Assembly: GCA_036389135.1 (NCBI GenBank)
Contig: DASVQP010000129.1
Span: 62,001-126,000 of the forward strand
Length of the DNA: 64,000 nt
Direction: 5' to 3'
DNA from: Longimicrobium sp.
GTDB taxonomy: Bacteria > Gemmatimonadota > Gemmatimonadetes > Longimicrobiales > Longimicrobiaceae
This document shows, piece after piece, positions 35,708-45,537 of the stretch (positions are counted from its first letter, which is position 1; each line of letters begins with the position of its first letter). The position numbers and the translations under genes are program-made. The notes below the pieces were generated by a model. It saw only the letters and a program-made list of their open reading frames with translations, did no database searches and had not been told where the DNA came from.

Positions 35708-35784
35708 TGCAACTTCTCGCGCGACAATCGCTTCCACGATCATCGACGTTTCCTCCAACCCCCTCCGGGAGTCCGTACTCTCCG

Positions 35785-37476
35785 ATGTTTCAGACGCTAA
35801 GAGCCCGCGTGGCGCTCATCCTCTTCGCCATCCTGGCGAGCTCGTTCGCCCTTTACCGCAACTACATGCGGGACGGAGCCGACGGCAAGCCCGCCCGGCA
35901 GATGGTCACGCTGGGGCTGGACCTCCAGGGTGGGAGCCACTACGCCCTGGAGCTCGACCAGACGGGGCAGAAGCTGACCCAGGCGCAGCGCGACGACGCC
36001 ATCGAGCGCGCCCTGACCGTAGTGCGCATGCGCGTGGACGAGATGGGCGTGGCCGAGCCGCTGGTGCAGAAGTCGGGGAAGGACCGGATCATCGTGGAGC
36101 TGGCCGGCCTCAAGGAAGGGAACAGCGCCAAGGAAGTGCTGCAGAAGACGGCCTTCCTGGAGTTCCAGATCGTGCGTCCGCTGACGGAGCTGCAGCCCGG
36201 GCTGCCCCGCATCGACCAGGCGATCGCGCGCGCCTTTCCGGCGGCGGGCAAGGGAGCGGCCTCCGCATCCCCGGCGAACCCGGTAGGCGGCATCCTGCAG
36301 ACGGCTCCGAAGGCCGACAGCGCGGGCCGCGACAGCGCGGGACGTGACAGCGCGGGGCGTGACAGCGCCGGCGACAGCACGGCCGTGGCGGCGAACACCA
36401 CGACGCCCACGAGCACGGCGGCCACCGGCGCCAACGCGGCGCTGCTGAGCTCCAAGCTGGCTCCCGGGCCGTACGGCTCGCTGCAGATCCGCAAGACGGA
36501 CGAGGCCGAGGTCGCGCGCTGGCTGGCGCACCCCGAGGTGCAGCGCCTCCTTCCGCGCGGCAGCGAGCTCCTGTGGAGCATCCCGGAGACGGAGGAGAGC
36601 CCGGAGCTGCGCACCCTCTGGTTCGTGGAGAACCGGCCCATCATGACGGGCGAGCACCTGGAAGACGCGCAGGCGCAGAGCGACCAGTTCGGCCGGCCGG
36701 TGGTGGCGTTCGAGCTGAGCCGAGCCGCGGGCCGCCGCTTCGAGAAGGCGACCGGCGAGCACATCAACGAGCAGATGGCGATCGTGCTGGACAACCGCGT
36801 CTACACGGCGCCCGCCATCCGCGGCCAGATCGGCTCGCGCGGGCAGATCGAGATGGGCACCTCCAAGCTGGAGGACGCCTCGGCGCTCGCGCTGGTGCTG
36901 CGGGCCGGCGCCCTTCCCGCGCCGCTCAAGGTGGTGGAGGAGCGCAGCATCGGGCCGTCCCTGGGCGCCGACTCGATCCAGAACGGCAAGACGGCCGGGC
37001 TCGTGGGCGTGCTGATCGTGGTCGGGCTGATGATCCTCTTCTACAAGTTCTCGGGGATGCTGGCCGTGGCCGCGCTGGCGGTGTACGTGCTCTTCGTGCT
37101 GGGCTCGCTCGCCGCGCTGGACGCCGTGCTGACCTTCCCCGGGATCGCCGGCCTGATCCTGTCGATCGGCATGGCGGTGGACGCCAACGTGCTGGTGTAC
37201 GAGCGCATCCGCGAAGAGCTGGACGCGGGACGCAACGTCAAGGCCGCGGTGAGCGAGGGCTTCCGCCACGCGCTGTCGGCCATCGTGGACTCCAACCTGA
37301 CGACGCTGATCACCGCGGCGATCCTGTACTACGTGGGCACCGGCCCGGTCCGCGGCTTCGCGGTTACGCTGGCGCTGGGCATCATCGCCTCCATGTTCAC
37401 CGCGATCTTCGTGACGCGGACGTTCTTCCTCGCGTATCTGCAGCGCCGGCCGGCCGCGCAGTCCCTCTCCATCTGA
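35785..37476 (+). CDS. secD: protein translocase subunit SecD
   Basis: 563 residues from ATG at 35785. A first membrane helix (about 7-24) is followed by LGLDLQGGSHYALELD (the conserved D1 motif), a periplasmic domain, and the C-terminal five-helix RND domain with GMAVDANVLVYERIREEL. SecD and SecF use proton motive force to pull proteins through SecYEG. The periplasmic part carries a low-complexity insert (about 165-225) that includes DSAGR repeated at 178-192 and a partial fourth copy. secF follows after 21 bp. Confidence 0.95.
   Translation: MFQTLRARVALILFAILASSFALYRNYMRDGADGKPARQMVTLGLDLQGGSHYALELDQTGQKLTQAQRDDAIERALTVVRMRVDEMGVAEPLVQKSGKDRIIVELAGLKEGNSAKEVLQKTAFLEFQIVRPLTELQPGLPRIDQAIARAFPAAGKGAASASPANPVGGILQTAPKADSAGRDSAGRDSAGRDSAGDSTAVAANTTTPTSTAATGANAALLSSKLAPGPYGSLQIRKTDEAEVARWLAHPEVQRLLPRGSELLWSIPETEESPELRTLWFVENRPIMTGEHLEDAQAQSDQFGRPVVAFELSRAAGRRFEKATGEHINEQMAIVLDNRVYTAPAIRGQIGSRGQIEMGTSKLEDASALALVLRAGALPAPLKVVEERSIGPSLGADSIQNGKTAGLVGVLIVVGLMILFYKFSGMLAVAALAVYVLFVLGSLAALDAVLTFPGIAGLILSIGMAVDANVLVYERIREELDAGRNVKAAVSEGFRHALSAIVDSNLTTLITAAILYYVGTGPVRGFAVTLALGIIASMFTAIFVTRTFFLAYLQRRPAAQSLSI
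36316..36375 (+). repeat. 15-bp tandem repeat inside secD
   Basis: Three near-identical 15-bp units encoding DSAGR, then a shortened unit encoding DSAGDS, inside a Ser/Thr/Ala-rich linker. Unit number could vary in frame without disrupting SecD. Confidence 0.85.
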
Positions 37477-37497
37477 CCCGGCCCGGAGGATACTGAC

Positions 37498-38469
37498 ATG
37501 CGAGTTTTCCAGAACGCGAACTACCCGTTCATGCAGTGGCGGCGGCGCGCCTACATCCTGACGGCGATCCTCTTCCTGGCCGGCTTCGTGGCGATGGGAT
37601 TGAACGTGGGCCGCTACGGCACGTGGCAGAACTACGGCGTGGACTTCACGGGCGGCACGCTGGTGCAGGTGCAGTTCCAGCGCCCCGTGACGGTGGAGCA
37701 GATCCGCGGCGCGTCGCGCGCGGCCGGGCACACCGAGTGGGAGATTACCCGCTTCGGCACCGGCAACGAGTACGTGATCCGCATGCCCACCTTTCGCGAG
37801 ACGGCGCAGGAGACGTCGCAGAAGCGCGTGCTTGCGGCGCTCAACCCGGCCTTTGGCAACGCCGTCAAGGTGACGCGCGTGGAGGCCGTGGGCCCCAAGG
37901 TGGGCGACGAGCTGCAGTGGAGCGCGCTGCTGGCGATCGTCCTCTCGATGGTGGCGACGCTGGCGTACCTCTGGTTCCGCTTCGAGTGGCGCTTCGGCCT
38001 GGCGGCCATCGGCGCCACGGGGCACGACCTGATCATCACGCTGGGCATCATCGCCATGCTGCGCACCGAGGTGAACCTCGGCACGGTGGCGGCGCTGCTC
38101 ACCATCGTCGGCTACTCGCTGAACGACACGATCGTGGTGTTCGACCGCATCCGTGAGAACCTCACCAAGCCACGCCACGGGGCGAGCTTCACGGAGATCC
38201 TCAACCGGTCGATCAACGAGACGCTGCCGCGCACGGTGCTCACCGGCGGAAGCACGATGGGGACGCTGCTGGCGCTGCTGATCTTCGGCGGCCCGGTAAT
38301 CCGCGACTTCGCGCTGGTGCTGCTGCTGGGTATCTTCATCGGTACCTTCTCCTCGATCTTCGTGGCGTCGCCGCTGCTGAACGCCATCGAGGCCAAGTGG
38401 CCGCACCGCGCTCCCAAGCGCGAGCAGGCGGCTCCATCGCGAAGCCGGGAAGCGGCGGCGCGGGTCTGA
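37498..38469 (+). CDS. secF: protein translocase subunit SecF
   Basis: 323 residues, the same length as E. coli SecF. GGAGGAT eight bases before the ATG is a strong ribosome site. Features: first helix after YPFMQWRRRAY, the GVDFTGGTLVQVQF motif, and a C-terminal domain with GYSLNDTIVVFDRIREN and LPRTVLTGGSTMG. It completes the SecDF complex. A strong hairpin terminator follows. Confidence 0.96.
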   Translation: MRVFQNANYPFMQWRRRAYILTAILFLAGFVAMGLNVGRYGTWQNYGVDFTGGTLVQVQFQRPVTVEQIRGASRAAGHTEWEITRFGTGNEYVIRMPTFRETAQETSQKRVLAALNPAFGNAVKVTRVEAVGPKVGDELQWSALLAIVLSMVATLAYLWFRFEWRFGLAAIGATGHDLIITLGIIAMLRTEVNLGTVAALLTIVGYSLNDTIVVFDRIRENLTKPRHGASFTEILNRSINETLPRTVLTGGSTMGTLLALLIFGGPVIRDFALVLLLGIFIGTFSSIFVASPLLNAIEAKWPHRAPKREQAAPSRSREAAARV

Positions 38470-38493
38470 CGCGGGGTTGGACGAAGCACCCTG

Positions 38494-38537
38494 GCGGGCC
38501 GCCGCGGATCATCCGCGGCGGCCCGCTTTCCTTTCAC
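38494..38537 (+). terminator. rho-independent-type terminator after secDF
   Basis: Perfect inverted arms of about 15 bases (GCGGGCCGCCGCGGAT at 38494-38509, its complement at 38511-38526) centred on C38510, followed by a pyrimidine tract CTTTCCTTTC. It separates secDF from the tatD-type gene. Confidence 0.75.
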
Positions 38538-38548
38538 GGCGGACGAGG

Positions 38549-39331
38549 ATGTTGATCGACACGCATGCCCACCTGGCCGACGAGCGCCTCCTTCCCGACG
38601 TGGACGCGATCGTGGAGCGCGCGCGGGCGGCGGGGGTGGACACCGTCGTCGCCATCGCCACGGGCGTGGCGGATGCGCGCGTGGTGGTGGAGCTGGCGGA
38701 GCGCTTCCCCGGGGTGTACGCCACGGCCGGCATCCATCCGCACGCCGCCTCCACCGCGAGCGACGAGGCGTTCGCCGCCGTGCGCGCACTGCTGGACCAC
38801 CCGCGCGTGGTCGCCATCGGCGAGGCGGGGCTGGACTATCACTACGAATTCGCCCCGCGCGAAGTGCAGCGCGCCTCCTTTCTGCGCCACCTGGAGCTGG
38901 GGCGCGAGACGGGGCTCCCCGTGATCGTCCACGCGCGCGAGGCGGACGAGGACCTGCGCGCGTTGCTGCGCGAGGGCGGGGCCGGGACGCGCGGGGTGCT
39001 GCACTCCTTTTCCAGCGGCGCGGAGCTGCTGGAGGATGCGCTGGCGCTCGGCTGGTACGCGTCGTTCAGCGGGATGGTGACGTTCAGGAACTTCGCCGCC
39101 GCCGACCTGCTGCGCCGCGTTCCCGCCGACCGCATCCTGGTGGAGACGGACGCGCCCTACCTGGCCCCCGTCCCCCATCGCGGCAAGACGAACGAGCCCG
39201 CCTTCGTCGCCCACACCGCCCGCGCCGCCGCCGGCCTGCGCGGCGAGGACCCGGAGGAGTTCGCGGCGCGGACGACGGCGAATGCGCGGGCGTTGTTTGG
39301 GGTGGGGGGCTGGGACCACGGCATCGGGTGA
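38549..39331 (+). CDS. tatD: TatD family metal-dependent hydrolase
   Basis: 260 residues, the standard TatD length. Start ATG 38549 is chosen since MLIDTHAHL opens the family domain and GACGAGG lies upstream. Metal ligands: H6 and H8, E in AIGEAGLDYH, H in VIVHAREAD, H in GVLHSFS and D in ILVETDAPYL. TatD proteins are DNases or exonucleases and D-aminoacyl-related hydrolases in quality control. The PHRGKTNEP motif near the C-terminus is also typical. Confidence 0.92.
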   Translation: MLIDTHAHLADERLLPDVDAIVERARAAGVDTVVAIATGVADARVVVELAERFPGVYATAGIHPHAASTASDEAFAAVRALLDHPRVVAIGEAGLDYHYEFAPREVQRASFLRHLELGRETGLPVIVHAREADEDLRALLREGGAGTRGVLHSFSSGAELLEDALALGWYASFSGMVTFRNFAAADLLRRVPADRILVETDAPYLAPVPHRGKTNEPAFVAHTARAAAGLRGEDPEEFAARTTANARALFGVGGWDHGIG

Positions 39332-39560
39332 GGCGCCGGGGGCTGAAGCCCCCGGCTGGAACCACGGGAAGACCGCTGAAGCGGTCTCGTGGGCCGCAAT
39401 CAATCCGCGAAGCCGGATTTCGCGTGGTAATTCAATTCATTCGCTCCTGGTGCCGGCCTCCTGTCGGCGCCGACGTCCAGCCATCCGCGCGAATCCCACC
39501 CCCGAGTCCGCGAAGGCGGACTTTGTGCTGTTGTTGCCGCGAGTTCACTCGCCCGGGCCT
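39332..39560. repeat. series of CTGAAG-type palindromes between tatD and mutL
   Basis: No gene is supported from 39332 to 39636. At least four palindromes stand in a row: CCGGGGGCT-GA-AGCCCCCGG (39336-39355), GACCGCT-GA-AGCGGTC (39371-39386), AGTCCGC / GCGGACT (about 39505-39522) and CGAGT / ACTCG (about 39539-39550). The second shares its arms with the 10479 element in opposite orientation. Spacing words such as GTGCTGTTGTTGCCGCGA sit between them. Confidence 0.75.
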
Positions 39561-39636
39561 GAGCCCCCACCCACCTTGTCCCCCGCCACCCCCGCCCGTA
39601 CTTTCCCCACCCGAATTCACCCCGAAGGAAGCCCGA

Positions 39637-41403
39637 ATGCCGCGCCGGATCCACATCCTTCCCGAGAAGCTCGCGAACCAGATCGCCGCCGGGGAGGTGG
39701 TGGAGCGGCCCGCGTCCGTCGTCAAGGAGTTGATGGAGAACGCGCTGGATGCCGGCGCGTCGCGCATCGACGTGGTGATCCGCAACGGGGGGAAGACGGA
39801 GATCCGCGTGGCGGACGACGGGTGGGGGATGGGACGCGAGGACGCCCTCCTCGCCGTCGACCGCCACGCCACCAGCAAGGTGAGGACGGAGGCGGACCTG
39901 GCCGCCATCCGCACCCTCGGCTTCCGGGGGGAGGCGCTTCCGTCGATCGCGTCGGTGTCGCGGGTGGTGCTGGAGACGGCGGAGCGCGATGGCGACGGGA
40001 CGCGCGTGGTGGTCACGGCCGGGCAGCTCGCGGCCGTGGAGGAGTGCGCGCGCCGCACGGGGACCACGGTGTCGGTGCGGAGCCTGTTCTTCAACGTCCC
40101 CGCCCGCTCCAAGTTCCTCCGCTCCAGCGCCGCCGAGAACCGCGCCGTCGGCGAGGTGGTGACGACGCTCGCGCTGGCCACGCCCGCGGTGGCGTACACG
40201 CTCGACATGGGCGGGCGCGACCCGCTCAACCTCCCCATCGCGTCCAGCGTGGCGGAGCGCGCCGCGGCGATCTGGGGCGCGGATTCGGCGGACGAGATGA
40301 TCTCGGTGGCGCATCGCGGCGGGGGGCTCACGCTCACCGGGCTGATCCAGCGGCCGGACGACGCGCGCCCCGCCAACCGCCGCACCTACCTCTTCGTCAA
40401 CGGCCGCTCCTTCGGCGATCGCGCGCTGATCCGCGCGGCGGACCGGGCGTACCGCACGACGATCCCGCACGGCGTCTATCCCTCGCTCTTCCTCTTCTTC
40501 GAGGTGCCGGACGGGGAGGTGGACGTCAACGTGCACCCCGCCAAGGCCGAGGTCCGCTTCCGCGACCGTCCGGCCGTGGAGCGCATCATGGAGGAAGGGA
40601 TCCGCGCCGCGCTCGCCGGGCTGGACAGCACGCCCAGCATCGGGGTGCGTGCGGCCCCCGATCCGCAGACGGTGTACGAGCCGGCGGCGCAGGCGGGCGT
40701 AGTGTCGGTGCGCGAGCCGGCGCCGGAGCCTGTGGCGGAGCCGCAGATGACGCTCTTCGTCACGGGCTCCGCGCAGCCGTCCTCCTCGCCCGCGCAGCCG
40801 GAGACGCTGGGAGAGATGCTGGGCTCCGCGCCGGTGATGTGGCAGGTGCACAACACCTACATCATCGCGGAGACGCGCACGGGGCTCGTGCTGGTGGACC
40901 AGCATTCGGCGCACGAGCGGGTGCTGTACGAGGAGATCGTGGGCGGCTTCGGGACGCGGCAGCTCTCCAGCCAGCGCCTCCTCTTTCCGCTCACTCTGCG
41001 CCTCTCCCCGGCGGAGTACGCGCTCGTGGAGCAGATCACCGGGCTGCTGGAGGGCGCCGGCTTCCAGGTGGAGCCGTTCGGCGGGCGCTCGGTGATCGTC
41101 CACTCCGTCCCCACGCCGCACCCGTACTTCGACGCGGAGCGCTGCCTGCGCGAGATGGTGGCGGAGCTGACCGAGGGGTCGCCGCTGGTGGACTCCGCCC
41201 GCACGCAGCACCAGCGCATCGCGCTGTCGATGGCGTGCAAGGGCGCCATCAAGGCCGGCCAGAAGCTGTCGCAGCGGGAGATGAGCGAGCTCTTCGACCG
41301 CCTCTTCGCCACCGAGCTTCCGTACCACGACATCCACGGGCGCCCCACGGTGGTCCAGCTCTCGCTGACGGAGCTGCACCGGAGGTTCGGGAGGAGCGGG
41401 TGA
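39637..41403 (+). CDS. mutL: DNA mismatch repair protein MutL
   Basis: 588 residues from ATG at 39637. GHKL ATPase motifs: IAAGEVVERPASVVKELMENALDAG, DDGWGM, TSKV and LGFRGEALPSIASV. The C-terminal dimerisation domain follows a Pro/Glu-rich linker (about 335-395). It has DQHSAHERVLYEE, which is the endonuclease-type DQHAx2Ex4E pattern with Ser for Ala, and ACKGAIKAGQ, but DIHGRP replaces the usual CPHGRP. MutL couples MutS recognition to strand removal. It overlaps miaA by 4 bp, a common arrangement. Confidence 0.95.
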   Translation: MPRRIHILPEKLANQIAAGEVVERPASVVKELMENALDAGASRIDVVIRNGGKTEIRVADDGWGMGREDALLAVDRHATSKVRTEADLAAIRTLGFRGEALPSIASVSRVVLETAERDGDGTRVVVTAGQLAAVEECARRTGTTVSVRSLFFNVPARSKFLRSSAAENRAVGEVVTTLALATPAVAYTLDMGGRDPLNLPIASSVAERAAAIWGADSADEMISVAHRGGGLTLTGLIQRPDDARPANRRTYLFVNGRSFGDRALIRAADRAYRTTIPHGVYPSLFLFFEVPDGEVDVNVHPAKAEVRFRDRPAVERIMEEGIRAALAGLDSTPSIGVRAAPDPQTVYEPAAQAGVVSVREPAPEPVAEPQMTLFVTGSAQPSSSPAQPETLGEMLGSAPVMWQVHNTYIIAETRTGLVLVDQHSAHERVLYEEIVGGFGTRQLSSQRLLFPLTLRLSPAEYALVEQITGLLEGAGFQVEPFGGRSVIVHSVPTPHPYFDAERCLREMVAELTEGSPLVDSARTQHQRIALSMACKGAIKAGQKLSQREMSELFDRLFATELPYHDIHGRPTVVQLSLTELHRRFGRSG

Positions 41404-42338
41404 CGGAGGCGCTGGCCATCACCGGGCCCACCGGCTCGGGTAAGACGGCGCTCTCCATCGAGGTCGCGCGGCGGCTGGATGGCGAGATCGTCTCGATGGA
41501 CTCGCGCTCTGTCTTCCGGGGGATGGACATCGGCACCGCCAAGCCGACGCCGGAGGAGCGCGGCGAGATCCCGCACTGGGGGATCGACCTGGTGGAGCCC
41601 TCAGAGCGGTTCGGGGCGGGGCGCTGGGCACGGTACGCGCGTGAGAAGGTAGCCGAGATCCGCGCGCGCGGCCGCGTGCCGATGCTGGTGGGGGGCACCG
41701 GGTTCTTTTTGCGCGCACTCACGCACCCCATCTTCGGCGAGCCGGTGCTGGACCCGGTGGCCCGCGCGCGGGTAACCCGGATGATGGAGCGGATGGAGGA
41801 CGCGCAGCTCCTCCGCTGGCTGTGGCCGCACGATCCCGAGGCGGCGGGGAGGCTGAGCCGCAGCGGCGGCCGGCAGCGGCTGATGCGGGCGCTGGAGGTG
41901 GCGCTGCTCACCGGCCGCTCGCTCACCTGGTGGCAGCGCAACTCGCCCCCGGAGGCGCCCCCGATGGAGGTGCTCCCCGTCGTGCTGGAGGTGCCGCGCG
42001 ATTTGCTCTACCAGGGGATCAACCGGCGCATGACGGAGATGGCGGAGGCGGGACTGGTGGAGGAGGTGCGCTCGCTGGTCGCCCGCTACGGCGAGGCGGC
42101 GCCGGGGCTGAACGCGCACGGATACGCGGAGCTGATGCCGTACCTGCGGGGTGAGCGGTCGCTGGAGGATGCGCTGGAGCTGGCCCGCAAGAACACGCGC
42201 GACTACACGCGCCGCCAGCTCACCTGGTACCGCACGCAGTTGCCGCCGGGGGCGCTGTGGCTGGATGCGACGCGGCCGCGTGAGGAATTGGCTGACGCCA
42301 TTGTCGCCGCGTGGCGCGAGCGGACGGGTTCGACGTAG
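41400..42338 (+). CDS. miaA: tRNA dimethylallyltransferase MiaA
   Basis: 312 residues from GTG at 41400 with GGGAGGAG upstream. P-loop GPTGSGKT (9-16), SMDSRSVFRGMDIGTAKP and the LVGGTGFFLRAL motif are as in MiaA. The late RDYTRRQLTWYR segment binds tRNA. It transfers the dimethylallyl group to A37 of UNN-reading tRNAs. The gene pair mutL-miaA is conserved in many bacteria. Confidence 0.96.
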   Translation: MTEALAITGPTGSGKTALSIEVARRLDGEIVSMDSRSVFRGMDIGTAKPTPEERGEIPHWGIDLVEPSERFGAGRWARYAREKVAEIRARGRVPMLVGGTGFFLRALTHPIFGEPVLDPVARARVTRMMERMEDAQLLRWLWPHDPEAAGRLSRSGGRQRLMRALEVALLTGRSLTWWQRNSPPEAPPMEVLPVVLEVPRDLLYQGINRRMTEMAEAGLVEEVRSLVARYGEAAPGLNAHGYAELMPYLRGERSLEDALELARKNTRDYTRRQLTWYRTQLPPGALWLDATRPREELADAIVAAWRERTGST

Positions 42339-42640
42339 AGCGCGGGCGGCGGTGCGGGGGAGGGCACGGGCGGCCACGCGGGGCCGCCCCTACGGCGTTC
42401 TTGTGGAGGGCGGGGGTGGGCAGACACGCAGGTCGGCCCCTACGGGATCGGTGCGCGCGAGGGGCGGCGGTCCGGGCACGGGCGCGATGAATCGCGCCCC
42501 TGCGGATTCGGTGCGGGCGGCGGCGGTCGAGGCAGGGAAAGGGTGGGCGCGATGAATCGCGCCCCTACCACGGATCCGGAACCATCATCAGTGTGCGCCG
42601 TGCACTTGGCACTTAGCACTTGGCACTTGGCACTGCTTTT
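42339..42640. repeat. cluster of intergenic palindromes (copy C) with short GGCACTT repeats
   Basis: No gene is supported. In order: GGGCGGCC ... GGCCGCCC with CTAC (42368-42393); GGGCAGAC ... GTCGGCCC with CTAC (42418-42443); GGGCGCGAT / ATCGCGCCC twice (42480-42503 with CTGC, 42545-42568 with CCTAC); then about five GCACTTG/A-type heptamers (42602-42636) ending four bases before bshA. The heptamers match the array before hcp. Confidence 0.88.
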
Positions 42641-43807
42641 ATGAAAATCGGCATCACCTGCTATCCGACCTATGGCGGGTCCGGGGCCATCGCCACGGAG
42701 CTGGGGATTGAGCTGGCGCGGCGCGGGCACGAGATCCACTTCATCTCGTACGCGCAACCCTTTCGGCTCCCGCACTTCATGGAGCGGGTCTTCTTCCACG
42801 AAGTGGAGATGAGCCGCTACCCGCTCTTCGAGCACAACAACTACTCGCTGTCGCTGGCGGCGATGATGCACGAGGTCACGCTTAGCCACGGCCTCGACCT
42901 GCTGCACGTGCACTACGCCATCCCCCACGCCACCTCCGCGTGGATCGCCAAGGAGATGCTGGGGCCCAACCACCCGCTCCGCATCGTCACCACACTGCAC
43001 GGCACCGACATCACGCTGGTGGGTCAGGAACGCTCGTTCGGCGAGATCACCCGCTTCTCCATCCTGCGCTCCGACGGGATCACCGCCGTCTCCGACTACC
43101 TGAAGCGCGAGACGGTGGACGCGTTCGCGGTGCCGGAGGAGCGGATCGAGGTCGTGCCCAACTTCGTGGATCCCAAGCTGTACGACCGCGGCAAGCTCCC
43201 CTGCCACAAGCAGTCGTTCCTGCGCGATGGCGAGAAGATGGTGGTGCACGTCTCCAACTTTCGGCCGGTCAAGCGCGTGCGCGACGTGGTCCGGATCTTT
43301 TCGCGCATGGCGAAGGAGGTCCCTTCGCGCCTGGTGCTGATCGGCGACGGCCCCGACCGGCCCGAAGCCGCCGACGAGGCGGCGCGGCAGGGCGTCACCG
43401 ACCGCGTGCTCTTTCTGGGGAAGCAGGATTCCGTGGCGGAGCTCCTGGCCTGCGCCGACCTCCTCCTCCTCCCATCCAGCAGCGAGTCGTTCGGGCTGGT
43501 GGCGCTGGAGGCGATGGCGAGCGGCGTTCCCGTCATTGCCTCCAACGCCGGCGGCCTGCCGGACCTGATCGAGGACGGAGTCACCGGCTTCGTCGCCCCG
43601 GTCGGCGCGGTGGAGGAGATGGCGGAGGCGGGCGCGTCGATCCTGGCGGATGGGAAGCGGTGGAGGAAGATGAGCGCGGAGGCGCGCCGCTGCGCCGTGG
43701 AGCGCTTCGGCGTGGACGTGATCATCCCCGAGTACGAGCGGTATTACGAGCGCATCCTGGGGCGCGGGGCGCACGCCGAGCCGGTGGCGCACGCCGCCAG
43801 CGCGTAA
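42641..43807 (+). CDS. bshA: N-acetyl-alpha-D-glucosaminyl L-malate synthase BshA
   Basis: 388 residues, GT4 glycosyltransferase. The opening MKIGITCYPTYGGSGAIATELG and the segments HVHYAIPHATSAWIA, TTLHGTDITLVG and FRPVKRVRDV match BshA closely, and the nucleotide site is in SSSESFGLVALEAMA. It joins UDP-GlcNAc and L-malate, the first step of bacillithiol synthesis. BshB and BshC are not in the window. It starts directly after a GGCACTT repeat with no strong ribosome site. Confidence 0.92.
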   Translation: MKIGITCYPTYGGSGAIATELGIELARRGHEIHFISYAQPFRLPHFMERVFFHEVEMSRYPLFEHNNYSLSLAAMMHEVTLSHGLDLLHVHYAIPHATSAWIAKEMLGPNHPLRIVTTLHGTDITLVGQERSFGEITRFSILRSDGITAVSDYLKRETVDAFAVPEERIEVVPNFVDPKLYDRGKLPCHKQSFLRDGEKMVVHVSNFRPVKRVRDVVRIFSRMAKEVPSRLVLIGDGPDRPEAADEAARQGVTDRVLFLGKQDSVAELLACADLLLLPSSSESFGLVALEAMASGVPVIASNAGGLPDLIEDGVTGFVAPVGAVEEMAEAGASILADGKRWRKMSAEARRCAVERFGVDVIIPEYERYYERILGRGAHAEPVAHAASA

Positions 43808-43826
43808 ATACCCACACAGCATCACG

Positions 43827-44677
43827 ATGCCACTCTCCGCCGAAGCGCTCTCGCTGATCCAGGCCGCCCTCGACGAAGACGTCGGGCCGGGCGACTTCAC
43901 CACGCTGTGGACGGTGCCGGAGGGGCGCCGCGCCGAGGCCCGCATCGTCGCCAAGGCGCCCGGCGTGGTCGCGGGCTCCGAGGTGGCGGCCGAGGTCTTC
44001 CGCCGCGTCGACCCGTCGCTGGAGGTGGAGGTCGCCGCGTTCGACGGCACCGCGCTGCAGCCGGGCGATCTGGCGATGCGCGTCACCGGCTCCGCGCGCT
44101 CCATCCTGACGGCGGAGCGGACGGCGCTCAACTTCATGCAGCGCCTCTCGGGTGTAGCCACGGTCACGCGGCGATACGTGGAGACGGTGGCGGGCACGGG
44201 TGCGCGGGTGATCGACACGCGCAAGACGACGCCGGGGATGCGCGCGCTGGAGAAGGCCGCCGTGCTCGCGGGCGGCGGCGCCAACCATCGCCACGGGCTG
44301 CACGACATGGTGATGATCAAGGACAACCACATCGCGGCGGCGGGCGGGATCACGGCGGCGGTAAATGCGGTGCGCGCCCGCAACGACCGCGGCCTCGCCG
44401 TCGAGGTGGAGACGACGAACCTGGACGAGGTGCGCGAGGCGCTCGCGACCGGCGCGGACCGCATCATGTTCGACAACATGCCGCCCGAACTCATGCGCCA
44501 GGCCGTGGAGCTCGTTCGCGCGGCCGACCCGCGCCCGGAGACGGAGGCGTCCGGCGGGATCACGCTGGACACCATCCGCGCCGCGGCGGAGACGGGCGTG
44601 GACTTCATCTCGGTCGGCGCGCTTACGCACTCCGCGCCCGCGCTGGATCTTTCGCTCCAGCTTCGCGCGCTGGACGG

Positions 44678-44681
<4 letters not shown>
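43827..44681 (+). CDS. nadC: nicotinate-nucleotide pyrophosphorylase (carboxylating)
   Basis: 284 residues with the NadC pattern: ALDEDVGPGDFTT at the start, TALNFMQRLSGVATVTRRYV, DTRKTTPGMRALEKAAVLAGGG, HRHGLHDMVMIKDNH and VEVETTNLDEV. It converts quinolinate and PRPP to nicotinate mononucleotide in NAD synthesis. It overlaps birA by 4 bp. Confidence 0.96.
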
Positions 44682-45472
<791 letters not shown>

Positions 45473-45537
45473 CGCCGTTGCGGCACCCGCGCACGGCCGG
45501 GTACCTTGCAGCTCCAACGGCCACCCGGAACGCCTTT

